This document shows positions 15,543 through 23,998 of a stretch of 44,371 bases of DNA, one piece after another. A program made the position numbers and the translations under genes. The notes beneath the pieces are model-generated. The model made no database searches, was not told the origin of the DNA, and saw only the letters and a list, made by a program, of their open reading frames with translations. The stretch is from Candidatus Saccharimonadota bacterium (GTDB lineage Bacteria; Patescibacteriota; Saccharimonadia; Saccharimonadales; Saccharimonadaceae): NCBI GenBank assembly GCA_017645955.1, contig JAGCNM010000056.1, forward strand, positions 1-44,371, written 5' to 3'. The first letter of the stretch is position 1. Every line of letters starts with the position of its first letter.

Positions 15543-15726
15543 ACCAAAGAATAAGTTTCTGATAGCCTGGACTTTTGAACTTTTTATTTTTACAACACAA
15601 GTCAAGAAAAAATCTCTTTATTCGCCCTTCGGGCTAGGGAGATTTTTTCGTTGTTGAGTTGTAAAAATAAAGTTCAAAAATCTGGTCTAAATCTCATTAT
15701 GCTATCAGAAACTTATTCTTTGGTTT
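15541..15726 (+). repeat. Giant nested palindrome A between rpsP and the KH gene
   Basis: Outer arms 15541-15566 and 15701-15726 are perfect 26-bp inverse complements. A middle stem pairs a TTTTTACAAC-type left arm (about 15575-15596) with GTTGTAAAAATAAAGTTC (about 15658-15676). The innermost hairpin GAAAAAATCTC...GAGATTTTTTC around GCCC-TTCG-GGC (about 15606-15650) is an intrinsic terminator shape. With the repeats below it fills the 306-base gap 15543-15848, in which I see no gene. Confidence 0.85.
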
Positions 15727-15813
15727 GGTCTAAATCTCATTATAACAATAAAGAACTTGTTCTTTTGTCTGGTTTAAATTTCATTTATGCCAACAAAAAA
15801 ACTATTCTTGTGC
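15683..15813 (+). repeat. Three imperfect direct repeats of about 43 nt
   Basis: Units begin at 15683, 15726 and 15770 with TGGTCTAAATCTCATTAT (third copy TGGTTTAAATTTCATTTAT) and end in related A/T-rich text (AACTTATTCTTT, AACTTGTTCTTT, AACTATTCTTG). The first unit contains the right outer arm of palindrome A; the third runs into the TGC-TATAAT box (15814-15819) of the KH gene. Confidence 0.7.
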
Positions 15814-15848
15814 TATAATTATTAGTATAAGTAACTTAAGGAGATAAA

Positions 15849-16271
15849 ATGGCTACTATTGACCAGCAATTTGTAGAATACATCGTTAAAACTTTAGTCA
15901 ACAATCCAGATAAGGTAGCAGTTGATAGAAAAATCGACGAAAAAGGAGTCTTGCTCAGTCTTACGGTTGATCCGGAAGATGTCGGTAGGGTGATTGGTAA
16001 AAGAGGTGTTACGGCGCAAGCGATTCGTGTCTTACTTAGAGCTTTAGGAACGAAACAAGATGCGAGATTTAATCTTAAAATCGTAAATACTGATGAAGGT
16101 GTTGAGAAGAAACCTGTGGAGGCGAAAACTGAAAAACCAGTAGCTGAAGAACCAGTCGATGAGCCTGAGGAAGCCGATGAGGACGAAGATGATAATGAGG
16201 AAGAGACCTCTTCTGAGTTAGCGGAAAAAACCCGAGCTGAACTTGCTGATTTGGACGATTTAGACATTTAG
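15849..16271 (+). CDS. khpA: KH-domain RNA-binding protein (KhpA/YlqC-like)
   Basis: Small RNA-binding protein of the KhpA family, usually encoded beside rpsP as here. The KH core occupies about residues 1-80; the RNA-binding GXXG loop is GKRG in DVGRVIGKRGVTAQAIRVLL. The C-terminal 55 residues are strongly acidic (EEPEEADEDEDDNEEE type), unlike the 75-80-residue standard form. In Gram-positives KhpA pairs with KhpB (Jag) to regulate division; that role is not shown here. The promoter TGC-TATAAT (15814-15819) and AAGGAG lie upstream. Confidence 0.9.
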   Translation: MATIDQQFVEYIVKTLVNNPDKVAVDRKIDEKGVLLSLTVDPEDVGRVIGKRGVTAQAIRVLLRALGTKQDARFNLKIVNTDEGVEKKPVEAKTEKPVAEEPVDEPEEADEDEDDNEEETSSELAEKTRAELADLDDLDI

Positions 16272-16280
16272 TCTTAAGAG

Positions 16281-16304
16281 ACGGCCCCACGGGGCCGTTT
16301 TTTG
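16281..16304 (+). terminator. Intrinsic terminator after khpA
   Basis: ACGGCCCC-AC-GGGGCCGT followed by TTTTT. Confidence 0.93.
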
Positions 16305-16320
16305 TTTTTTAAAAAAGTGC

Positions 16321-16348
16321 TTGATTTTTCTAGTTGCTTATGTATAAT
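16321..16348 (+). promoter_or_regulatory. Upstream promoter P1 of the rpoB leader
   Basis: TTGATT (16321-16326), 16 nt, TATAAT (16343-16348). Its transcript would reach a terminator about 90 nt later. Confidence 0.7.
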
Positions 16349-16354
16349 AATATT

Positions 16355-16442
16355 TAAGCTAACTGCGAGTCGGCTTGTAAAAACACAATAAGTTGAGAGC
16401 TTATCTATGTCTAGAAATCCGTCTAATTTTAGGCGGTTTTTT
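16355..16442 (+). ncRNA. Candidate short leader or small RNA upstream of rpoB
   Basis: Bounded by promoter P1 and the terminator at 16419-16442, giving an RNA of about 88 nt. It can form ATAAG/CTTAT and the terminator hairpin. No known RNA family is recognised. It could be an sRNA or an attenuator for rpoBC. Confidence 0.4.
16419..16442 (+). terminator. Attenuator-like terminator in the rpoB leader
   Basis: CCGTCTAA-TT-TTAGGCGG (one G-T pair) followed by TTTTTT, located just before promoter P2. Confidence 0.75.
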
Positions 16443-16446
16443 GGTG

Positions 16447-16474
16447 TTGACAATAGAGTTTTTTTAGGTATAAT
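16447..16474 (+). promoter_or_regulatory. Main promoter P2 of rpoBC
   Basis: TTGACA (16447-16452), 16 nt, TATAAT (16469-16474). A leader of about 115 nt follows, with a hairpin TAATCTT/AAGATTA at about 16550-16570, before the rpoB ATG preceded by AGAGGT. Together P1, terminator and P2 account for the 325-base gap 16272-16596. Confidence 0.85.
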
Positions 16475-16596
16475 TGGTATTAAGAAGTAGTGTGCCTTAT
16501 TTTTGTAATCTTATGGATGTGGCGAGTCTAGGGGAAAGGTAGGGCAGTAATCTTCGGCGCTAAAGATTATAATAACACTAATAAAAAAGAGGTAGA

Positions 16597-19500
16597 ATGG
16601 CTACAAAACCGAAGTCAGGTGAGAGAGTATTTTTCACCGAGGGTGACCAAGCTTTGCCTATTCCGGATCTTACAGCACACCAAAAAGATTCGTGGGCAGA
16701 CTTTGTCAAAAATGGACTGAGGGAAGTTTTTGCCGAGCTTAATCCGATTGACGATTATACCGGCCAGAAACTATCGCTCCGTTTTAAAGATTATTATTTT
16801 AAAGAACCAAAGGAATCAGAAGCTCAAGCTAAGTATAACTTAGTAACCTATGAAGCTCCGCTACATGTTTTAGTAGAACTTGAGAACAAGGTTACGGGTG
16901 AGAAAAAAGAACAGGATATCTATTTTGGTGATTATCCTTGGATGACTGAGCGTGCAACTTTCATTATTAATGGAACTGAGCGCGTCATCGTCTCGCAACT
17001 AATTCGTTCGGCTGGTGTTTTCTTTAATGCAGAAACGATTGGTTTAAAGCGTTATTATGGCGCGAAGATTATTCCAGGAAGAGGTGCCTGACTCGAGTTC
17101 GAGACGGCCGCGAACGGTGCGATTTATGTAAAAATTGATCGACGTCGCAAAATTCCAGTTACGACTTTCTTAAGAGCGTTAGGACTTTCGAAGTCTGATA
17201 TTAAATCGCGATTTGAGAAAATCGATAATGGTGAAAAAAGCTATATTGACGCAACGCTTGAGAAAGACACAACTTCAAGCCAAGGCGAAGCTTTACTTGA
17301 GGTTTATCGAAAGTTAAGACCAGGTGATCTTGCTACGGTTGAAAATGCGAAATCAATGATTGAGCGAACATTCTTCGATCCGAAGCGTTATGACTACTCG
17401 AATGTCGGTCGTTTTAAGATTAATCGACGACTTCATTTCGATATGCCGAATAAGCCAGAGTTTAGAACTCTTCAGATGGACGATGTGGTGGCGATTGTTT
17501 CAGAGATTATTCGCTTGAATAATACACAAGAGCCGGCTGATGATATCGATTCATTATCAAATCGTCGCGTAAAGCTCGTCGGTGAGCTTGTCCAAAGGCA
17601 ATTCCGACTCGGTATGCTCCGTTTACAAAGGAATATTCTTGATAGAATGTCAATGGCAAATCCGGAAGACGTAACGCCGTCGCAACTTTTAAATTCGCGA
17701 CCAGTTGTTGCGGCTGTGAAAGAATTCTTTGCTACCTCACAACTTTCGCAGTTAATGGATGAAGTAAATCCGTTTTCAGAGCTTGCGCATAAACGACGTT
17801 TAAGCTCAATGGGTCCTGGTGGTTTGACGCGAGAGCGTGCCGGATTTGACGTGCGTGATGCGCACCCAACTCATTATGGACGTATTTGTACGGTTGAAAC
17901 ACCAGAAGGTGGAAACGTCGGTCTTGTGCTTAACTTTGCAACTTACGCTCGAATTAATGAATATGGTTTCATTGAAGCGCCTTATCGAGTAGTTAAGAAC
18001 GGCAAGGTCACTGACGAAGTTGTTTATATGGATGCTGATACGGAAAACGATATGATTATCGCAGATGCATCAGTTAAAGTTGATAAAAATAGTAAGTTTG
18101 TTGAAGAATGGGTTTCGGCTCGTGTGCATGGAACTCCTTCTCAAGTAGAATCGAAGAATGTGACCCATATTGATGCGGCGCATAAAGAGATTCTTGGTGT
18201 TTCAGCAAGTCTAATTCCATTCGTAGAGAAAAACCGTGTTGACCGTTCTTTGATGGCCTGCGCAATGCAGAAACAGGCGGTCCCTCTACTTAGGAACGAT
18301 AATCCGGTGGTTGGTACTGGTATTGAGCGTGAAGTCGCTAAAAACACTTCACAATTAATCATGGCCAAGGGTTCTGGTGTAGTTAAAAAGGCTGATGGTG
18401 AATCAGTAATTGTAACTTACGATAAGGGTGGAGACGTTGAATATAAGTTACAACACTTCGAAAAGACGAATGATGATCGTTGTTATAATCAGAGAGTCGT
18501 AGTTGCTCGAGGCCAGAAGGTGAAAAAGGACGACGCTTTAATCGAGGGTGCTTCGATTAATAATGGTGAGCTTGCTTTAGGGCGAGATCTCTTGGTTGCC
18601 TTTATGCCATGGCGTGGTTATAACATGGATGATGCAATCGTGATTTCGAATCGTTTAGTCGAAGACGATACTTTAACTTCGATTAATATTAAAGATTTTG
18701 ATGTTGAAGTACGTGAGACGAAACTCGGTCCGGAACAAGTTACGCGAGATATTCCAAATGTTTCTGAACATTCCTTAAGGCATCTTGGTGAAGACGGTAT
18801 CGTGACCGTTGGTGCCGAAGTTAAAAATGGTGATATCCTAGTGGGCAAGATTACACCTAAGGGCGAACAAGAATTGAGTTCTGAGGAAAGATTACTCCGC
18901 GCAATCTTTGGTGAAAAGGCGAAGGATGTACGTGATACTTCAGTTAGAATGAACGGTTCCTCAACTGGTAAAGTAATTGACGTAAGAGTTTATACGAGGG
19001 AACAAGGCCATGAATTAAAGGCTGGCGTCTTGATGCAAATTAAAATCTTTGTCGCTGAGATGAGAAAGATTGGCGTAGGTGATAAGTTGGCTGGACGACA
19101 CGGTAACAAAGGTGTTGTCTCGAGAGTATTACCGGTTGAAGATATGCCATTTATGGCAGACGGTACGCCAATTGATATCGTACTTAGCCCGATGGGTGTG
19201 CCTTCACGTATGAATCTCGGTCAGTTATTTGAGACACACTTAGGTATGGCGGCGAGAGCTTTAGGTTATAAAGTTGCTACTCCATCCTTTAATGGCGTCC
19301 CAGACGAAAAGATTTCGGAAGAATTGAAGAAAGCTGGATTTGCTGAAGATGGTAGAGTACAGCTTTATGATGGTCTAACTGGCGAACCATTTAATGAAAG
19401 AACCTCGGTTGGTGTGATGCATATGCTTAAGCTTCATCATATGGTTGAAGATAAGATTCATGCTCGTTCGACTGGTCCGTACACGATGGTTACCCAACAG

Positions 19501-19977
19501 CCGCTTGGTGGTAAGGCACAAAACGGTGGCCAGCGTTTCGGAGAAATGGAGGTGTGGGCACTCGAAGCTTACGGTGCGGCAACAACTCTTCAGGAAATGC
19601 TCACAATTAAATCAGATGATGTTTATGGACGTGCGAAGGCGTACGAAGCGATTATTAAACATGAACCAATTGAAGGGCCGAAGCTCCCAGAAGGCTTTAA
19701 CGTTCTTGTAAAGGAATTACAAGGTCTTGGGCTTAAGGTTGACCTCCTTGATCATGGTGAATCGGCGGACGCTGGCGATGTAATTGAAAAGACATCTAGA
19801 GAAATTGAAAAAAGTAAAGATGATCAGTCCATCTATGATCAACATAAAAAAGAGACTGAGCCGCAAATCTTAGACCTTGACGATACGGAGGCCGAGGCAA
19901 TGATGGCGGACGAGGGAATAGAAATAACGGAGATTGACGAGGAAGATGGTACAGTTGATCTCGGAGAGGAGTTCTAA
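16597..19977 (+). CDS. rpoB: RNA polymerase beta subunit RpoB with in-frame TGA
   Basis: Catalytic beta subunit. One continuous frame of 1126 sense codons is broken only by TGA at 17089-17091. The context reads KIIPGRGA[13 protein letters not shown]; in RpoB this is the invariant RGxWL(D/E)FE, so TGA stands exactly at the conserved Trp. Before it are 164 residues; after it the frame stays open for 88 codons before the next ATG (17356), so a split gene is unlikely. Later landmarks are normal: the rifampicin-region text [47 protein letters not shown] and the C-terminal [20 protein letters not shown]. An acidic tail follows. Essential, so this is either a sequencing error or real readthrough. 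Confidence 0.95.
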
Positions 19978-19978
19978 G

Positions 19979-22900
19979 ATGGCGTGGATGGATAATTTCA
20001 TTTCAGCTTCTGACTTCGATTCAATTAGATTATCGGTTGCGAGTCGCGATGATATTCTAAATTGGAGTTATGGCGAAGTAACAAAGCCAGAAACGATTAA
20101 CTATCGAACTCAAAAACCAGAACGAGATGGTTTGTTCTGTGAAAGAATTTTTGGGCCAACAAAAGATATTAATCCGCACGATTCTAAACTTAAAGGTGTA
20201 AGAAGTCGCGAGGCGGCGGTAGATAAGGAAGGTAACTTAGTTACTAAATCGATTACTCGTCGTGAACGTATGGGACATATTGCTCTTGCGGCACCGGTTG
20301 CGCATATTTGGTTTATGCGCGGTATTCCTTCAGCTCTAAGTTTACTTCTTGATATTACCGTTAAAAATATTGAGAAGGTTGTATATTTTGCAACATACTT
20401 AATTATTGATGCAAAAACTGATGAGATTGAAAAAGCGCTCGAAAGTTTAGAAGGTCAAACGAATGCTGCGCGAGATGCGATTAAGATTCGTTATGAGAAA
20501 GAAGCAAAGGCTGAAGGCGCTGATGTAAAGGCTCTAGCCGAAGCACAAACGAAAGAAGTTGAAGAACTTGAAGCTGACTATGCGATGCGAAAGTCTACTT
20601 TAGAGTCGTTTAAGAAGGGCGGAGTCATTACTGAAGTCGAATATCGTAATTTACCAGAGGAATATGAAGATTTTATTACGGTTGAGATGGGTGCAACAGC
20701 GATTAAGAAGATGCTTGACGAAGTCGATTTGGATAAATTGATTAGCGATCTTAAAAAAGAGGCTGCTGAAGCTAAAGGCCAAAAAGAAAAGAAGATTCAA
20801 AAGCGTTTGAAAGCACTTGAGGGTATGAATGCGGCTGGGATTAAGCCAGAGGATTTAATTCTAACAGTCATTCCGGTGATCCCCCCGGATCTTCGTCCAA
20901 TGATTGCGCTTCCTGGTGGTCGTTTCGCGACATCAGATTTGAATGATTTATATCGACGTGTGATTAACCGTAATAATCGTTTGAAGAAGTTGATGGATCT
21001 TAACGCTCCGGAAGTGATTTGTCGTAACGAAATGCGCATGCTTCAAGAAGCTGTCGATGCCTTAATCGATAACTCTGCGGCTCATGGTTCGAGAGGAGCA
21101 AACTCGACTAATGGTCGTCGTAAGCTAAAATCGCTTTCTGATTTACTTAAAGGAAAGCAAGGTCGCTTCCGTCAGAATCTTCTCGGTAAGCGTGTTGACT
21201 ATTCTGGACGTTCAGTAATTGTTGTTGGTCCAGAACTTAAACTCAACGAATGTGGTTTACCGAAGCAAATGGCGCTCGAACTCTTTAAGCCGTTTGTAAT
21301 TTCTTGGTTGATTTCTAACGAGCATGCAAATAATATTCGTGCTGCCTCGAGACTGATTGAAGCTAAGGAAACTGTAGTTTGGGATGCGCTTGATGAAGTG
21401 ATTAAAGGTAAATATGTACTTTTGAACCGCGCTCCGTCTTTGCACCGCTTATCGGTTCAAGCGTTCCAACCAAGATTAATTGATGGTAAGGCTATTAAGT
21501 TGCATCCACTAGTTGCGTCAGGTTTTAACGCTGACTACGATGGTGACCAGATGGCGGTCCATCTACCGCTTTCTGACGCAGCACAGTTAGAGGCTAAAGA
21601 ATTAATGTCGGCTTCGAAGAATTTACTAAAGCCGGCTGATGGTTCTCCAGTGCTCGCAATTTATCAGGATGTGGTGCTAGGCGCTTATTACTTAACTTAC
21701 GATAAGCCGGGCACAGATACTGGTGAGGCAAAGGCATTCTCGAGTGTTTACGAAGCTGAAATGGCTTATGACAAGGGAATTATCGCTTTGCAAACCCCAA
21801 TCCGTGTATTTGCTAAGAAAGAAATTAGGAATACGACGCTTGGTCGGGTTATCTTCAATGAGATTTTGCCAAAAGATTATCCGTATGATAACTCAGTTCA
21901 AACCAAGAAACACCTTTCTAAGGTGATGGCGGATATCTTTGACCTTTATGGTTCGGAAGTAATGGTTAAAACCGCAGATGATCTTAAAGATTTAGCCTTT
22001 GAATATGAAACGGTCGCTTCAATTTCTACCGCAAAGGATGATTATCCGACTTATGACGAAATTGACGACTTTATTGCTGAAGGTGATGCTAAAACTGCAC
22101 TTATTCAGCAACAATTCAATGATGGTTTAGTAACCGAAGATGAGCGTCATAAATTAACGGTTGCAAACTGGCGAGATATTGATAAAAAGATTTCTGATTT
22201 CCTTCAGGATAAACTTTCAGAAATGGATACCGATATCGCAGTGATGGTGAACTCTGGTGCTCGTGGTAATATTTCGAACATCAAGCTTGCTTCGGCGGAA
22301 ATCGGTATCATGGTTGATATTAACAACAATGAAATCGAACTTCCAGTTAAGTCTTCTTATAAGAAAGGTCTTAACACACTTGAATCCTTTATTGCGACGC
22401 GAGGCGCACGTCAGGGTCAGGTTTCGACGGCACTTCGTACTGCAGATTCTGGTTATCTTACCCGTCGTCTTGTAGATGTTTCGCAAGATGTGTTTACAAC
22501 GAATGAAGTAGCGGATGATCCGGGCTTTACAGTCTATCGTAATGAAACTGAGCTTTCTGGTATTGGTTTTGCGATGAGGCTGGCTGGTCGTTATACGGCC
22601 GAGGCGGTGCCGGGATATCTCGAAGCAGATGAGCTCATCACGAAGGAAATGGCTGAACAACTTGAAGCGGATGAAAAGATTGAGGCAGTGAAAATTCAAT
22701 CGATTCTTTCGACAACTGCTGTTAACGGAATTCCACGTAAGGCTTATGGCGTCGATATGTCAACTCGTGAGCTCGTTGCGGCGAATGAACCGGTTGGTGT
22801 GATTGCAGCACAGTCGCTTGGCGAACCGGGTACTCAGCTTACACTTGATACGAAACACGGTTCTGGTGTGGCGGGTTCTGGTGCGATTGCTCGAGGTCTT

Positions 22901-23812
22901 CCTCGCGTTGAGGAGCTTCTTGAAGCTAGGACGCCAAAAGGTCAAGCTTATGTCACGCCGATTGATGGTGTCGTTGATGTTTGGGAAGATAATAATCACT
23001 ACATCGTCCAAATTACCCCACAATCTGGTTCAATTGAGAGATACGAGCTTGAAGGCCGAACTCCGATTGTTAAGGATGGCGAGAAAGTAAAAGCTGGTGC
23101 AGTGCTAGTAAAGAAGAGTGGAAAGAGTGCTGCGATTAAGGCTCCGTTTGATGGCATTATTGAGCTTGTCAAGGACGCCATAATCTTAGTGGCTTCTGCT
23201 ACGGCGCCAGTCCGTGTCGAGATTCCTGGTGATGCAGAGTTGGTCGTAAAAGCTAATGACTCTGTAAAAGCTGGTGATAGATTAACTACTGGTTCTCTAA
23301 ATCTACAAGACCTTTTGAAATATAAAGGTATTGAAGCGACTGAGCGTTACATCATGAACGATGTTCTTAACGTTTATGCCGCGCAAGGTCATGAGATTTC
23401 GCCAAAGCATCTAGAAATCTTAGTCAGACAGATGTTCTCTAGAGTTCAAATTAATGATCCGGGTGATTCTGAGTTCGTCTCGGGTGATATTACGTCTAAG
23501 GCGGCAGTCTGCTTGGAAAATTCAGAACTCGAAAAGGCAGGAAAGAAGCCAGCAACTTATACCAACTTGCTACTTGGTATTACGAAAGTATCAATCTTCT
23601 CTGATTCGTTCCTTTCGGCTGCTTCGTTCCAAGACACAACGCGCGTGCTTATTAACGCTTCGATTAATGGTCGTGTTGATAGATTGCGTGGTCTTAAAGA
23701 GAATGTAATCATTGGTCGCAAGATTCCTGTAGGAACGGGTGTGGCGCCACTCGAAGATTTTGAAACGCCAGATTCGAAAATACCGACAGAAGAAGATTTA
23801 GAAAATCTTTAG
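19979..23812 (+). CDS. rpoC: RNA polymerase beta' subunit RpoC
   Basis: Catalytic beta' subunit, 1277 residues. I place the start at ATG 19979 (MAWMDNFISASDFDSIRLSV) because GGAGAGGAG lies just upstream; the earlier in-frame codons lie inside rpoB. Landmarks are the N-terminal GLFCERIFGPTKD, the zipper/lid region with KGKQGRFRQNLLGKRVDYSG, the active-site loop NADYDGDQMAVHLPLS with its three Asp, the bridge helix and trigger-loop region (GARGNISNIKL and ARQGQVSTALRTADSGYLTR) and the C-terminal QSLGEPGTQLTLDTKH. The zinc-1 cysteine cluster of many bacterial RpoC N-termini is not seen. It is an operon with rpoB. Confidence 0.97.
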   Translation: MAWMDNFISASDFDSIRLSVASRDDILNWSYGEVTKPETINYRTQKPERDGLFCERIFGPTKDINPHDSKLKGVRSREAAVDKEGNLVTKSITRRERMGHIALAAPVAHIWFMRGIPSALSLLLDITVKNIEKVVYFATYLIIDAKTDEIEKALESLEGQTNAARDAIKIRYEKEAKAEGADVKALAEAQTKEVEELEADYAMRKSTLESFKKGGVITEVEYRNLPEEYEDFITVEMGATAIKKMLDEVDLDKLISDLKKEAAEAKGQKEKKIQKRLKALEGMNAAGIKPEDLILTVIPVIPPDLRPMIALPGGRFATSDLNDLYRRVINRNNRLKKLMDLNAPEVICRNEMRMLQEAVDALIDNSAAHGSRGANSTNGRRKLKSLSDLLKGKQGRFRQNLLGKRVDYSGRSVIVVGPELKLNECGLPKQMALELFKPFVISWLISNEHANNIRAASRLIEAKETVVWDALDEVIKGKYVLLNRAPSLHRLSVQAFQPRLIDGKAIKLHPLVASGFNADYDGDQMAVHLPLSDAAQLEAKELMSASKNLLKPADGSPVLAIYQDVVLGAYYLTYDKPGTDTGEAKAFSSVYEAEMAYDKGIIALQTPIRVFAKKEIRNTTLGRVIFNEILPKDYPYDNSVQTKKHLSKVMADIFDLYGSEVMVKTADDLKDLAFEYETVASISTAKDDYPTYDEIDDFIAEGDAKTALIQQQFNDGLVTEDERHKLTVANWRDIDKKISDFLQDKLSEMDTDIAVMVNSGARGNISNIKLASAEIGIMVDINNNEIELPVKSSYKKGLNTLESFIATRGARQGQVSTALRTADSGYLTRRLVDVSQDVFTTNEVADDPGFTVYRNETELSGIGFAMRLAGRYTAEAVPGYLEADELITKEMAEQLEADEKIEAVKIQSILSTTAVNGIPRKAYGVDMSTRELVAANEPVGVIAAQSLGEPGTQLTLDTKHGSGVAGSGAIARGLPRVEELLEARTPKGQAYVTPIDGVVDVWEDNNHYIVQITPQSGSIERYELEGRTPIVKDGEKVKAGAVLVKKSGKSAAIKAPFDGIIELVKDAIILVASATAPVRVEIPGDAELVVKANDSVKAGDRLTTGSLNLQDLLKYKGIEATERYIMNDVLNVYAAQGHEISPKHLEILVRQMFSRVQINDPGDSEFVSGDITSKAAVCLENSELEKAGKKPATYTNLLLGITKVSIFSDSFLSAASFQDTTRVLINASINGRVDRLRGLKENVIIGRKIPVGTGVAPLEDFETPDSKIPTEEDLENL

Positions 23813-23858
23813 AGTAGATAACGCTATAATGGTATTTTCTAAAGCGAAACTATAAAAT

Positions 23859-23955
23859 AATACCATTTCGGGACATTACGGAGCCTGGCAAGGCGAGTAT
23901 TAACGCCGGCCGCCCGTGGCGACGGGCCGGCCGGACGCGTGTCCCGAATGGTATT
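23859..23955 (+). repeat. Structured palindromic element B after rpoC
   Basis: Outer arms AATACCATTTCGGGAC (23859-23874) and GTCCCGAATGGTATT (23941-23955), followed by a T tract. The core 23870-23945 contains a GC stem CCGGCCG/CGGCCGG, a single bulged G, CCCGT/ACGGG and a four-base loop (read on the minus strand). It is homologous to element C (27886-27959) in inverted orientation. Another AATGGTATT copy lies at 23829. It probably also terminates rpoBC. Confidence 0.8.
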
Positions 23956-23961
23956 TTTTTA

Positions 23962-23989
23962 TTGTATGTGATAATGCATATGGTATAAT
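23962..23989 (+). promoter_or_regulatory. Promoter of FISUMP copy 2
   Basis: TTGTAT (23962-23967), 16 nt, TGG-TATAAT (23984-23989); the ATG is nine bases after the box and there is no Shine-Dalgarno. Unlike copy 1 there is no G tract. Confidence 0.65.
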
Positions 23990-23998
23990 GGTTTTAGC

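Noticed and set aside
15683-15813. CRISPR array
   Set aside because: Only three degenerate units without distinct repeats and spacers, and no cas gene in the window.
15836-16267. Ser-rich 143-aa frame antisense to khpA
   Set aside because: A mirror of the acidic Glu/Asp tail of the KH protein; no start signals.
16407-16490. 27-residue leader-peptide frame in the rpoB leader
   Set aside because: It has an ATG but no ribosome site, runs through the terminator and promoter P2, and shows no runs of one amino acid. Probably chance.
17092-19977. Split rpoB (two separately translated pieces)
   Set aside because: The frame is open through 17092-17355 and encodes normal RpoB sequence, and there is no ribosome site or start before 17356. 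A point nonsense codon explains it better.
22217-22699. 160-aa antisense frame in rpoC
   Set aside because: Shadow of the long rpoC coding sequence; no ribosome site and no recognisable protein pattern.
23859-23955. Insertion sequence
   Set aside because: No transposase frame between or near the inverted arms; the arms differ from copy to copy, so it is listed as a structured repeat.
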